From Manduca sexta (Eukaryota > Arthropoda > Insecta > Lepidoptera > Sphingidae), in NCBI RefSeq assembly GCF_014839805.1, contig NC_051130.1:6386001-6450000 (forward strand): a stretch of DNA of 64,000 bases. Direction: 5' to 3'. This document shows, in pieces, positions 9,309-21,001 of this stretch. Within the stretch, counting starts at the first letter, position 1; each line of letters begins with the position of its first letter. Made by a program: the position numbers and the translations under genes. The notes beneath the pieces are model-generated. The model worked only from the letters and a program-made list of their open reading frames with translations. It did not search any database and was not told the origin of the DNA.

Positions 9309-10516
9309 AAAACTATCAATTGAAAGGCAGTCATGTGTACAGAATCTTGGATGACGGGTTACGATGGGTTGTTCCAAGGGGCTGCAGGTGGCAGGTGTTG
9401 CGTATGAACCATGACGATATAGGTCATTTTGGATATGACAAAACCCTAAATCGATTAAAGGGTACATTTTGGTTTCCCAAAATGCGAAAATTTACAAAGA
9501 AGTACGTCGCAGCTTGCTTGGAATGTGCGCACCACAAGGCACCGGGCGGTCCCAAAGAAGGATTCCTTCATCCTATACCTAAGTTAGAAAAACCGTTCCA
9601 CACACTTCACGCCGACCATTTAGGCCCATTTATTCGCTCAAAAAGGGGTAATATGTACTTATTAGTTATTATAGATGCATTCACTAAATTTGTCAATTTG
9701 CGGGCCGTAAAAGATACTAAGACAGCATCAGCCATCAAAGTTTTGAAAGACCATTTTAGTTTTTTTGGTGTGCCCTCTCGCATTATAACTGATCGCGGAT
9801 CTTGTTTTACCAGCACAAAATTTAAGGACTTTATAGACAAGTTAAAAATAAAACATATTTTAAACGCAGTTGCTACCCCCAGAGCAAATGGGCAAGTAGA
9901 AAGGTTTAACCGCACTATATCTGACGCTATGAGTACTAAGTGTCATGGCGGAAATGATAGCTTATGGGACGATCATATTGGAGATATACAGCTGGGAATA
10001 AATACCACTGTTAATAAATCCACAGGAAAAAGCCCTTCAGAACTATTGTTCGGTTTTAAGTTAATCAATGCGTCTGAGAATTTATTGATCGATGTAATTG
10101 CAGAAACATCTAATAGACTTGATGGCAATAATCTGGTACAATTGAGGTCAAACGTTAGAGAAAGAATTGAAAAACAACAAGAATATACTAAAAAACAATT
10201 CGATAAGCATCGAAAAACTCCAACTAAATATAACGAAGGTGATCTTATTAGAATAGAGAAGACTGTCATAGATAAGGATCATGTAGGTAAATCAAAGAAA
10301 TTGATCCCTAAATTTCATGGTCCATATCGAATCTTGAAAATCTTACCCAATGACAGATTTTTAGTTGAGGATACACCTTTAACACGAAGAGGGAATAAAC
10401 GTTACGAGAATGTAGTTGCCTTAGACAAGATTCATCCATGGATGAATTTTAGGGATTATTCTACTGATGGTACGGAAAGCGAACAAGATGATAATACACA
10501 TGAAGATGAAGAATAG
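9305..10516 (+). CDS. Pol part 2: integrase
   Basis: 403 codons. It opens with an H-H-C-C zinc domain (GHFGYDKTLNRLKGTFWF, ending ACLECAHHK), then the DDE core with D104 (HADHLGPF), D163 (DRGSCFTS) and E199 (GQVERFNRTI). The second spacing is the classical 35 residues. A GPYRILKI motif near residues 338-345 matches the GPY/F module of gypsy-group integrases; no chromodomain is seen. The tail is acidic (EDEE). It would insert the element's DNA into the chromosome. The first triplet is GTG, and the frame is -1 relative to the RT frame, so it is either a second frameshift site or a recent lesion. Confidence 0.93.
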   Translation: MKNYQLKGSHVYRILDDGLRWVVPRGCRWQVLRMNHDDIGHFGYDKTLNRLKGTFWFPKMRKFTKKYVAACLECAHHKAPGGPKEGFLHPIPKLEKPFHTLHADHLGPFIRSKRGNMYLLVIIDAFTKFVNLRAVKDTKTASAIKVLKDHFSFFGVPSRIITDRGSCFTSTKFKDFIDKLKIKHILNAVATPRANGQVERFNRTISDAMSTKCHGGNDSLWDDHIGDIQLGINTTVNKSTGKSPSELLFGFKLINASENLLIDVIAETSNRLDGNNLVQLRSNVRERIEKQQEYTKKQFDKHRKTPTKYNEGDLIRIEKTVIDKDHVGKSKKLIPKFHGPYRILKILPNDRFLVEDTPLTRRGNKRYENVVALDKIHPWMNFRDYSTDGTESEQDDNTHEDEE

Positions 10517-10946
10517 CTCTTAATTAGTTCATTGTTAAGTAGACTATTACTGTGTGTCATTGTTAGAGATATTGATAGTGAGCAATCAGTGCAGAAAAAC
10601 GAACAGCATCGAGAAATCGATGTTGCATATGATTGCAGGAAAAAGAATGAGATTTGACGATATGAGCACATTTTGTCATGAGTTTGGATTATGGCAAATG
10701 CGCAGGATATTATGTGAATAAGAATTAAGATTTTGGAAATTGAGCAGTTGTCGCAAGCGTGAATTGTGACAAACATGCACAATATGAAACTAAGAGACTA
10801 AGATTTAGAACACTTTATAAGCTAAGAGTTAAGATTATGAAACAACTGATTTCGATCAAGATTTTGAATTTGCAGTCAGATTATGGATGTTATTTATTTC
10901 TTAAATATAAGTATTACTTTCTTACCGCGAGTGAGAGGACTCACTC
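10517..10946 (+). other. 3' untranslated region of the LTR element
   Basis: There is no coding frame of note between the integrase stop and the purine-rich tract before the 3' LTR. A 7-bp hairpin (gagtgag/ctcactc) sits at 10929-10946. Confidence 0.7.
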
Positions 10947-10957
10947 AAGAAGGATGG
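10947..10957 (+). promoter_or_regulatory. Possible polypurine tract
   Basis: AAGAAGGATGG is the most purine-rich run near the 3' LTR. It ends 6 bases short of the LTR and is interrupted by a T, so the call is weak. Confidence 0.35.
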
Positions 10958-10963
10958 CCGAGC

Positions 10964-11268
10964 TGTAAGCCTACCTTATTTTTATTAGCATACATTAATA
11001 GTATTATATAAATATATTTAACGACTTAATAATACCGCCGTATGGATTGATTTAATCGAGGCGATAATAAATATTTGAAATTGTTTGACGTTTATCTGAC
11101 AGGTGACAGATAAACGTCAAACTGAATGCTATAAATGAGCTTGCTTCAAATGAGTGGGGCCATTCGTCGCTGAGACGGCATACTGTTTAAGTCGTAGAAA
11201 GACATAATAAATCCGTTTACATCCGTGTAATCCTCGTTTAATTTCTGGAATAAGGGACTAGTCCTTTA
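10964..11268 (+). repeat. 3' LTR
   Basis: It is 305 bp, the same sequence as the 5' LTR. Its inverted repeat falls at 11083-11122. The sequence just outside, GTCG at 11269-11272, repeats the four bases before the 5' LTR. Confidence 0.95.
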
Positions 11269-11272
11269 GTCG
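11269..11272 (+). repeat. Target-site duplication GTCG, right
   Basis: This is the partner of 5298-5301. Confidence 0.85.
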
Positions 11273-11520
11273 TAACTAGAAGTCAGTAAGTTGGCGGTGT
11301 GATACCGTGATACCATGCCTCGGAAAGCACGTAAAGCCATTGGTCTTGTGCCTGTACTCTCTCCGATCATGTCGGATTGCTGTCTCATCAGATTATTAGA
11401 GTGAAGGAACAGAAAGTGCATCTGTGAACACACCTGGTACACTATAATTTCCACTTGCATATTTGGCTGATCTCAGTTAAGATTAGCCGCCGTAGCTGAA
11501 ATTTGGCTAAGAAGTGATCA
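11269..11520 (+). repeat. LINE 3' tail fragment
   Basis: The stretch with 'gcctcggaaagcacgtaaagcc', 'agtgaaggaacagaaagtgc' and 'agattagccgccgtagctgaa' recurs as a diverged inverted copy at 40345-40490. I know this order of motifs from LINE 3' ends in moths. The LTR retrotransposon is inserted at its left edge. Confidence 0.6.
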
Positions 11521-11865
11521 CTGTAGACGGAGTCAACACCGTTAAAATACAACTAAAATAATGACTTTATTACTACAAATATAGAATAAATATAATACAC
11601 TCAATCATGACACCGTATTAATTTAAGCTGGTAGCAATAAAATTACATAATTGCTTAAATTTTCCGGTTCGTACCACGTGTGGCGCTAAGGCCTCTACAC
11701 TCGTGTATATACGTTAATTATTTTATCATGTCGTAAACGTCACCTTAAATCTTAAGTATTTTAAAACTCGTCACTCAATGTCTTTAACGAGGTTTATTTT
11801 GTGTACGATTTTGGTTACCGGTATATTTGATAATTTGACTCACATTGTATAAACTGACGACCTCG
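11521..11865. other. Intergenic AT-rich DNA
   Basis: Nothing recognisable. Confidence 0.5.
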
Positions 11866-12020
11866 ATGGCGTTGTTTTGCGTGAGTGGTACAACACCGAT
11901 TTGAGGATCTGGGTTCGAATCCCGGAGCGGGGAAACTGATATTGTCTCTCAGAAAATTAGGTGCCTTGATTGCCCTTGGCTTTGTACCCTTTCAGATAAA
12001 AAGGCTTGATATGTGTTTGT
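11866..12020 (+). repeat. tRNA-derived SINE, diverged and shortened
   Basis: The tRNA-like head carries 'gatggcgttgttt' (A-box position) and a B box GGTTCGAATCC in 'tctgggttcgaatcccgg'. The body keeps only traces of the family seen at 61720 ('gtgccttgattgccc'). Confidence 0.6.
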
Positions 12021-15000
12021 TTCTGCTTTGTACACATGAATTGTGAGCAAATATACAACTCTATAATCACTTAATATTATGGAAAAAATTTAAGTAATTC
12101 TCTACCGTATTGACTTGAAGCACTCTAGATAACTCCGATGGGTTAGTATAAATAAACATTTTAAAACACGAAAGCAATAGAAAGTATAAAATAGGGAGTC
12201 TCTAATAAATGATATTGTTCAACACGGTTAATGTAAATTTCTCTATTGTTATCTTGGCAATATTTTCACATAGTAGTTTGTATTCGAATATATTAAATAT
12301 ATTTTATATTGAAATAAAACTATTATGTTGATAGTCTAAGATTCGCGTAAATATAAGATATCATTAAGTGTTTTATAAAAATACGCATAATACAAGGTCG
12401 CAAATGACTCAGGAACGATTAAATTCTGGTCGTAAATCAATTGTTTTTAGAGAGTAAACATACAAATTTCCGATTTATTTAATTTCAAAACATAGTAAAT
12501 TTAAATTAATTTTACATTTTTTGTATTTTACCGGCCGTTCGGTATTTTTAACAGTTGATTGACAACATTTTTGCTTATAATAATAATGTAACCTTTTAAT
12601 TAAATCTGTACCATGTTACGCTTTGCTAACAAGCATAGCAATTTCTAAGTAATTATAAAACGGCCAAACAACTATGATTTATAATGCCTGTATCTAATAT
12701 TATTTAAGCATGTAACTTTTTTATACAACATTCATTACCAAATAGACACAACGTATCATTTGTAACAAAAAAATCACGATTAAATATCACACTTTTAGCA
12801 TATTTGATGAGAACAAAAAGCATGCAAAAACACGATTGAGTTATACACAATACAATAAGAATTGACATTATGAATATTTCTTTGCCATCTTTCGGTATAT
12901 TTATTTGAATTGTATTAATTTTTAAGGAATAAAATATTATAGACATTGCTAGAAACGGCTCCAGTAGATTTTTTGATTTAGTTGCTAGCAGATTTTGTAA
13001 TTCTTTTCTTATATGTCTTGATATTAATATATTATTTTTTATTTTATGTTTCGTACATCCATTAAATATCAAGTAATAGATTTTAACCGAATAAAGAAAC
13101 TAGTATCTCATATAAATATTAGTATATACATAAATATTAGTGTACATAAAATATCGGATAGTATTATAGATATAGTAATAGCAAGACAAAAAGTAACTTA
13201 CAAGATTGTTAATAAAGACTATTATCATATTATTAATAGATTTTAACACACTAACTTTAACACGTTAAGTTAATAGTAAATCTGAAATCGGCATAAAGGC
13301 AAATGAACTCAAAAGCGGTGATGTAATCCACCAAAAAGCAGAGAATAGATCGACCGACAACAACGTATTGTATCTATTAGTGGCACAGGAAATACAATCA
13401 ATTGCCTAAACCTTTACAGAAGCATTTGTCAAGACCACTCATTGTCATTCGAATATCGGCATTCAATTAACTTTATCGCGATATCTAATTATGTGCTTGT
13501 ACGTAGTCGTAAAAGTCGGCTTTTATAGTAAATTGAGTTTGAAGATATTTTTGTCCTTAATGCCTAGATTTACTTGATTACAAGCGTTTGAAATGACATT
13601 AATTACAATTGAAAGATATATCAACCAATTTATATGCAAGTAAGGTTATGAAATTTGTTCTTCATTGCAGTATAGTGTCTAGATAGCCCACACAAATAAA
13701 CGGCTTCATAAACAACATAAAGTTCTGGTGTTTTGACGTAAGCGAGAATTTCTCCGCTAAGTTGGGAAAGAGTGTATTTGCTGCACCATTCTAGTGACAC
13801 AGAATTTACTGGGCTCGTTTCAGACCCGGATCGCCCACAGTTCGTCCACCATTCATAAAATATCGACCACGCAATTACGCAAGTTTGATTACCACTTCGT
13901 AATAGTGTCTAGAATTAAAACTCGTTCATTGAGAGACTGGAAGTTATTCTGATAGCTTGGATCCAATATCGGAATTACGAATTTACGGTCTTTTTCAAAA
14001 GACATAGTAAGGATACTTGGTGCAGATGCAGTAAACGACCGAACTTCAGCAGGGGTTAATAGGGATGAAGAGGTAAAAGTTAGATAGATATATTTTCCGA
14101 ATAGTCAACCTTTAAATTCTCAAATATTTTTGTAATAATATGGAAGTAATTTTATCCCCTTACACCCGTTTCTGCATTTAGAAAATGAAAAATCATCGAA
14201 GTATGCCAACTATTAGACTAAGAATATTTAAATACACATTAGACGTCACATTACCATGTATTAAATCTAACACTCAAAGAAGCCCGTCTGTAGTCACAGC
14301 ATCAACAATAGAGGCAAATTAACGTTTACAAATGTTAAACAGTATAATTTTGTTATGATAATTAAGTTGGAGCACATTCATAAATATTAACTGCCGCGAG
14401 ATGCCGTAAAATTTATCATAAGTATTGTAGCAATAAAATAAATCTTCAAAGACAATACCCGAAGGCAGTGGATGACAGAATCGGATCTATTTACAATTCG
14501 ACGTCGCTTTTATAGCTAAATAAGTTTATTGTAAATCATAATTAAATCTTGGTGGGCATTTACGGTTAAGACTATCCCAATAAGTGAGCTAACCTCGTCT
14601 GTTATGGTATTTAATGGCTCTAAATTAGTCTATATTAAATTATGTTAATTGGTCTAATGTGATACATATACGTTTATTTATCGATGACCTCCCAGTTTAA
14701 AATATAAAATTAATGCAAAAATTCACGTTTCGAATTCCGATCGTCGCGGTAAATGTTCGATCGCATAAATCTTTTCAGTTACATTAGCATGATTATGGGG
14801 TATAATAAAATTTTATATTGCTATATAAAATCATTGGTATTATAAAAAATGGCAACATTATTGGGACGCGACGGAAGTAATGAAATAGATATGCTAATAC
14901 ATAGCTTATTTGAAATTCGCAAATACATAATTAATATCAACGCTAATTAGAAAGATGGTATAAAATTTTCCATTAAGAGGAAAGTATAAAAACAGGAAAT

Positions 15001-18000
15001 TTCTGATTACAATACTTACATTATGAATATGAAGAGCAGAAGATCCCGTTGGAGATACATGTTGTCACAGTTAACACAAGATCACAGTAATATCACTCGT
15101 AACAAATGTTTGATGAATATTAATTTTAGTCATGCCACAAAAACACTAGATTCGTCCATGAACTGATGAAACCATCGTTTCATTTTACGTGACGCCAGTG
15201 CTGGTCATCTTCCGGTTGTCAATCAGTGATGAGCGCCAAATTTCTGAAAAATAATGCTAATTTTAGTTCATTGTTAAAGGCATGTGAGATAAAACGAAAT
15301 TTGTTATTGAGAACTTTTATGAAATTGGCATAGAATAGAGTTCCAAAGTGATTTTTCCATGTCACAATAAATACCTATTTATAATTATTATTGTAGAAAA
15401 CTAAGAATAAATGAAGTCGTATACTTTCTTCTTGGTAAGTATCTATAATTATAGTATAAGAATTATGAAAGAGAAAATTTCGTCCCCTACAAGTCAGAAA
15501 ATTTATTATGAAATTATAATATATCCGAATTCGCGGATCCTGGCTCATTGGGGAAATTCACCCTAAGCACATCAGAAGTACTAATAAAAGGTCATACATT
15601 TTATATATGAGTCTCATATTTATAAAAAAGGAATAAGTTTTCAGATATCTATTATATCTGATCAGCAATACATACGATTAGAATAATAACAGGGGATGTT
15701 ATCAAATAGCACTAGATGCCAGTAAAAGAAAAGAGATGTAACATAGTAATGGCTTTCTAAGAAATACAACTAAATATGAATACAGAAGCCAATATTAAAC
15801 CAAAAACCTCATTTAACTCCGATATATTACTACGTATTTATTCGTTATAATCATTACAGGCTTAAAGACAAGTTAAAAGACACAAACCGACTGACAACGT
15901 ATAAATTGAACACTTAAACATTCTCACATTTTACGAGTAAAACAATTTTATTACACGAACACGAATGTCGATTATACTAACGTTATATTCATAGCATGAA
16001 CGCGAGCCGGGAAGTGTCTGCTAAATATAGAAAAAAGTTTCGACAACGGCCAATGATCGATCAATATCTGACGTAAAACAAATAACACACTTCATAAATC
16101 GTGCATCTATGAAGAGCGAGTCCTCAGATGAACTAGACGGTTCGCTGGACCGGACATTGTTAATTGTTAGTATTTTAGTTGAGTAACTAACGCTTAAGAA
16201 TGGACTCTATTGAGTTTGAGTGTATTTGAACGAGCAGCGAATATAAGCTTCCTTGAAAATTCACTAATGGCTGTATACGGAAACATCGGAATGTTTAGGA
16301 ATATATAAAGGAGACGCTCATAAAGGCGAAATAAATCAAAAGCATAAAATTAAAATAAATAATTATTAATGTCACTTATATTGTTTTGTGATTTAATGTA
16401 TAATACATTAATAAAACAATATACTTCTGAACTATAACTTCTTGGTTCAGATAGCATAAATACTTTATATATTTTCTATAGATATAGAAAGTAAAATCTA
16501 TAAAAACTACGGCATCTTTCCTATAATTTTTATCACCAATTGTAGCACATTTATAAAAAATAAAGACTCTTTGATTACAGCAATTATCCATGTCCAAATT
16601 AATTTACTAAGTAAATCATCTTCTATTTAACCTTGACAAAAACCATGGCTGATGGCGCGCTGTAATCTTTTTACGAACGAATGAAAGTGAAACCGACTAA
16701 TTGGTCGCGTTTTTTGGTAATTAGCAAACCTCTATAAGAAGTATACTTAACTATTTAAGTAATGGAACAGATCTTTATTGAACCATTGTGTCGAATTTCC
16801 AACAAACAGTACGTGCTTACAATCGAAACGATCAATCATAAAACAACTAAAACAAACATCGGAGCGTTAAAACTCTATAGATTTGTACATAGACAACGGC
16901 AAAAAATCAATAGATTTATTGAAAAGTATCAATAGACTCTGATACAACGAATCACGGTACATTGTCGTCAAACGCGCTTGTACAAGTCTCAATAAGTTTC
17001 AACACAAGTAGCTGGTGTGAGTAAAAGATAATTAACGATTTTGTGGCTCGTTCCTTAGATTCTTCTTGTACTTTATTACCGACAACACAAAGGGCATAGA
17101 AGCTAAAAGTTGTTACATGTTGGATATAATGAATGTAACTATTTTCTTTATTCTTATTATTTGTTTGGATATAATGTGAGTGGCGAGCTATTCCAAGTTT
17201 CTTTTGTAACTGCCAAATTTAGTTTTATTGAGTTTGAAAGTTAATCATATCATTATATATATGAATTTATTTGTTAATAAAGGAAGAAGATCTTTTCGCT
17301 GCTGTATTAAGGCACATAGTGATCGGCGGAATTCGAAACATGTTTACATTGGACTGCATTTAAGAGTTTGAGTATATGTAAGTTTTTCTAAATAATTTTC
17401 TCCTAAGAAATGAATGGGTCTCTAGTCTTTAACAATAAGCTAAGATGTTTAAGCGGCGTGATTGGTATATCGTTTTATGCGTTATCTTAATTAAAATAAA
17501 GGCTACTTGTCTATGATAAAATTGGCATGATCATACTTCCATAATAATATATCTAGATCCAATAATAACATCCAGAAAAGTCATATTCTTAGTATATGAA
17601 TCGTGTTTGTGTCCAAGCAAAATTCTGGCAAACATACATACATTAATTAGGAGGCATATCAATAAAACACGACTAACCGCAGTCGGATCAGTCGCATACA
17701 CGAAACAGACTATTGAGCGGGCAGGTGATCTTCGCCAAGTTAATGGCACTAAATATTCTATTCCTGGAGTCGGTTAGTAACAGAGTTAGCGAAATTGCTT
17801 CCATTTTCTACTGTTACGTCTGGGTGGTCAGTTTCCATTTGCATTTTCTTATCAAACTTGTAGTTGTCTAAAACGGCTTTTGCATGTATTTCCAACTAAT
17901 ATTATAAATCTTAATGTTTTGTTGGATCAAAGAACGTGAACTGGTTTAGATAAAACTTAAGGGATGTATTGATAGCATACTTTCTATTCGAAATGGATTT

Positions 18001-18805
18001 ATTTTCAATATAACACCGTCGCTGGCTTGTTTCGTTGTTTCCGTGATTATTACTTAAATATGACAAAAGTATTGTACGTAATTGAATAAATAAGACAAAA
18101 TATATTTATTAATTTTATTATATTGAAGACTAACAGCTTTAACAAATTAAACAGTAACAACGATGTAGTTAAACAGATAGCCAATGACAAGTTTGTACTT
18201 ATAAAGATTGGTTTAAAGCAATGACAACAGTTTAGAAAAGATTTAAAAGAAATACACATTAATTGTATATCCTTAATATACCTAGTGCACCTTCTTAATA
18301 CAGTACACCTATTATTCATTTAGACTACACCTATTGTTAATTTAGAGATCTCTATAATCAAATAAAATTTAATGATGTCAACACATTTCTAGTTCCATAA
18401 TACATTGTTTATCGAATATTCCTTAAACTTGTTTCATCATTCTATTGTTTCCGTAATATTTTATTTGGATGTTGTAAAAACCACCTACACACGAAATATT
18501 TATCAACATCCATAAATTGAGAAGTCATAAATTTTGGATTAGGTTATTGTGATCTATTAAAGTATAATATTTTTAAACAAACCGGATGCCTATTGTCCCC
18601 GTGACAAAAGAGGACAAACTAATCGAAAAAACGTTGAAATCGATGGCAAAACAAAACTATATTTAATGGAATGTGGAAACAAGATATTTAACTTTGTGAT
18701 ATGCGAAACGGTACGTTAAGAAATTGACGACTTTTTTGCGCTATCGGAATTTCCGAACTTCTAGATAAACGTTTACTAGTTTGAATAGCATTACCATGCG
18801 AATTA
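12021..18805. other. Long AT-rich region, no gene recognised
   Basis: No exon with a recognisable domain was found on either strand. A 122-codon minus-strand frame at 12704-13072 contains hydrophobic runs but no start context, splice partner or motif I could assign. If the ADAMTS-like gene that begins at 20818 has upstream exons here, I did not find them. Confidence 0.5.
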
Positions 18806-19305
18806 NNNNNNNNNNNNNNNNNNNNNNNNNNNNNNNNNNNNNNNNNNNNNNNNNNNNNNNNNNNNNNNNNNNNNNNNNNNNNNNNNNNNNNNNNNNNNNN
18901 NNNNNNNNNNNNNNNNNNNNNNNNNNNNNNNNNNNNNNNNNNNNNNNNNNNNNNNNNNNNNNNNNNNNNNNNNNNNNNNNNNNNNNNNNNNNNNNNNNNN
19001 NNNNNNNNNNNNNNNNNNNNNNNNNNNNNNNNNNNNNNNNNNNNNNNNNNNNNNNNNNNNNNNNNNNNNNNNNNNNNNNNNNNNNNNNNNNNNNNNNNNN
19101 NNNNNNNNNNNNNNNNNNNNNNNNNNNNNNNNNNNNNNNNNNNNNNNNNNNNNNNNNNNNNNNNNNNNNNNNNNNNNNNNNNNNNNNNNNNNNNNNNNNN
19201 NNNNNNNNNNNNNNNNNNNNNNNNNNNNNNNNNNNNNNNNNNNNNNNNNNNNNNNNNNNNNNNNNNNNNNNNNNNNNNNNNNNNNNNNNNNNNNNNNNNN
19301 NNNNN
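18806..19305. other. Assembly gap, 500 N
   Basis: Exactly 500 N are present, a conventional placeholder length, so the true distance is unknown. It lies 1.5 kb upstream of the first visible exon of the plus-strand ADAMTS-like gene and may hide an upstream exon. Confidence 0.99.
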
Positions 19306-20817
19306 CAAAGCTTCAAAGTTCCACAAGATATGTAAATCATGATAAATTTACAATCTATTCGGTTATATTTGAAACTCAGTCAAGACTTGCTATAAATCCA
19401 GCATTTATTTTTCAAATATATTAATACGCAAGGGAAGCAATTTCATTAGAAAACGTATTTAAATAGAAAGCGTTAATTCTACCGTTGTTGGCAGTCTAGC
19501 AAATCACACATTCTTCATTCGAGGTGTCGGCGACAGCTTAATCTCATTCGATACGATCTGCCCTGTCGCCGATGTAGCATTTGCATCTAGTACAATTTAA
19601 CTCGTCGCATTAACTAGTATTTTCCTTTATTACTTCCTGGGTTGCTAATTTATATTTATTTCTACGCCTACATAATACTGAATCCAAAAGAACTTCATAT
19701 TTTCAGTAAGGCTAAAGTGTTTAAGTACCCTGATAGAAACTAAAATTATCGATTTATTTTAAAATTATTACCAATAAATATTGATCATAATGCACATACA
19801 ACGTGTAAACATGTTGTAGCCTAAAAGACAACTAATCAGTACTTGGTACATAAAACCAGTAGAGGTCTGTACAATATTTTCGACTACTCAAATTTCGTCT
19901 CACTTTTCCATTTGATAAAATTCAACCAACGTGTCCAATATTGGAATAGGGGACCGGCCTGTGCTTGATTTTGTACATTATTCTATATGTAATGGTTAAT
20001 AATACGAAAAAGAAACACCCCGGCGAAAACTGCATAACAATTGGTTAAAAAATGAGCGAGTAATTCATATTTAAAATATTGTAATGTGCAGAAGTGGGCG
20101 CGATGTGGGGATATCGCTTCATCTCTTTTTGCACTCGTCGTAATTCCCGATGACGTCACATGTGGATATTTCGTCTCTTTTCTGTTTCTTGTTAATTACC
20201 CCTTCCACCGAAATTCAAAGACTTTTATAACTTGTTGATTTTTACCGGATTTTAATAATTCCTGCTGTGTTATAATTTATATTATGTAAATATTTGATAA
20301 TAGTAAAGAACAAAAATGAGTCCGGTACCCTATTGTCGCTTATTTCATTATGTGACAAAAATTAGCTCAGCTTTATAGTTGCGCATGCGCTTCTTCTTCT
20401 CTTATGGGAATAGAGGCGTCCAGTTTATGAGACACTGTTCTAATATTGAATACGTTTCATGAAATCTTAGCAACCATCACTAAATAAACAGTGGAACAAT
20501 ATGTCGTGGGTAATCTATTATGTTCTCTAGCCATTGTGTGATGATTGGGTTTTTATCTATTGGCATCGCACTGTCGCCTCTTAAATGTGTTTTGTGTAAC
20601 GAAATTATTATTATTTATTTTCTTTGTTTGTTTCGTAGTGGCTCTTATAACCTTGTACAATCAGTCACAAAAGTAGCAGAACAAATTCAAAATTTTCCAT
20701 TTCAATTAATTCATTAATGGGAGTGATTTTCCAAAAAATAAATAAAGATATACAGTGAGTCCCTAGTTAACGTCGACACTCGTATTAAAATATTTAGAAG
20801 AGTATTTTATTTTGCAG
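19306..20817. other. Region upstream of the first visible ADAMTS-like exon
   Basis: No coding exon is convincing. It holds a 10-bp inverted repeat (tcggcgacag at 19527-19536, ctgtcgccga at 19563-19572), a TGACGTCA palindrome at 20151-20158 and a GCGCATGCGC palindrome at 20381-20390. Confidence 0.5.
20151..20390. promoter_or_regulatory. Candidate regulatory block (CRE and NRF-1-like palindromes)
   Basis: TGACGTCA (20151-20158) is the full CRE consensus, and GCGCATGCGC (20381-20390) is the core of the NRF-1 consensus. Both stand in an otherwise AT-rich intron or upstream region, 0.4-0.7 kb before the exon at 20818. They could mark an internal promoter or enhancer, or occur by chance. Confidence 0.3.
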
Positions 20818-21001
20818 GTGGTGGGGCACGAATCAGTTTTAGCAGGGAATGGGGCGCACGAAATGCGTTGTGGCCGGCGACTGGTCTCAGGACTCTTCTC
20901 TCGACCGAGGCTACCTCTAGGTTACTCCTACGTCACAACGGTGCCTCCTGGTGCTTGCCGGCTAAACGTCTCCGAAATCGTAGCTAGCGAAAACTATATC
21001 G
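20818..21001 (+). CDS. Gene A exon 1 (Cys-rich/spacer boundary)
   Basis: It follows a TTTTGCAG acceptor and ends before GTAAGC. It reads VVGHESVLAG, CGRRLVSGLFSRP and LPLGYSYVTTVPPGACRLNV, typical of the start of the ADAMTS spacer. It leaves phase 1. By hand count, 48 of 62 residues equal exon 2 of gene B. Confidence 0.9.

Larger units (their letters stand above)
5302..11268 (+). mobile_element. Complete Ty3/gypsy LTR retrotransposon
   Basis: The element is 5967 bp long: 305-bp LTRs at both ends, identical as far as I can read, a 4-bp target duplication GTCG outside them, a leader, three overlapping frames for Gag-protease, RT-RNase H and integrase, and a 3' untranslated region of about 440 bp. 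The domain order (RT, RNase H, integrase) is that of Metaviridae (Ty3/gypsy). There is no envelope frame. The putative tRNA-Leu primer site and 4-bp duplication would fit the mdg3/micropia group, but this placement is an inference. Identical LTRs mean a very recent insertion. It landed at the edge of an older LINE tail (11269-11520). Confidence 0.95.

Noticed and set aside
12704..13072. 122-codon minus-strand frame with hydrophobic segments
   Set aside because: Rich in Ile, Lys, Asn and Phe as expected from AT-rich chance DNA; no motif, splice border or homology I could name.
18688..19340. Frames of 184-212 codons across the N run
   Set aside because: They consist almost entirely of undefined bases.
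20520..20717. Frame with HCVMIGF…LKCVLCNE as the missing Cys-rich exon of gene A
   Set aside because: The cysteine spacing is vaguely similar to gene B's exon at 45410-45483, but no GT donor lies in the right place and phase.
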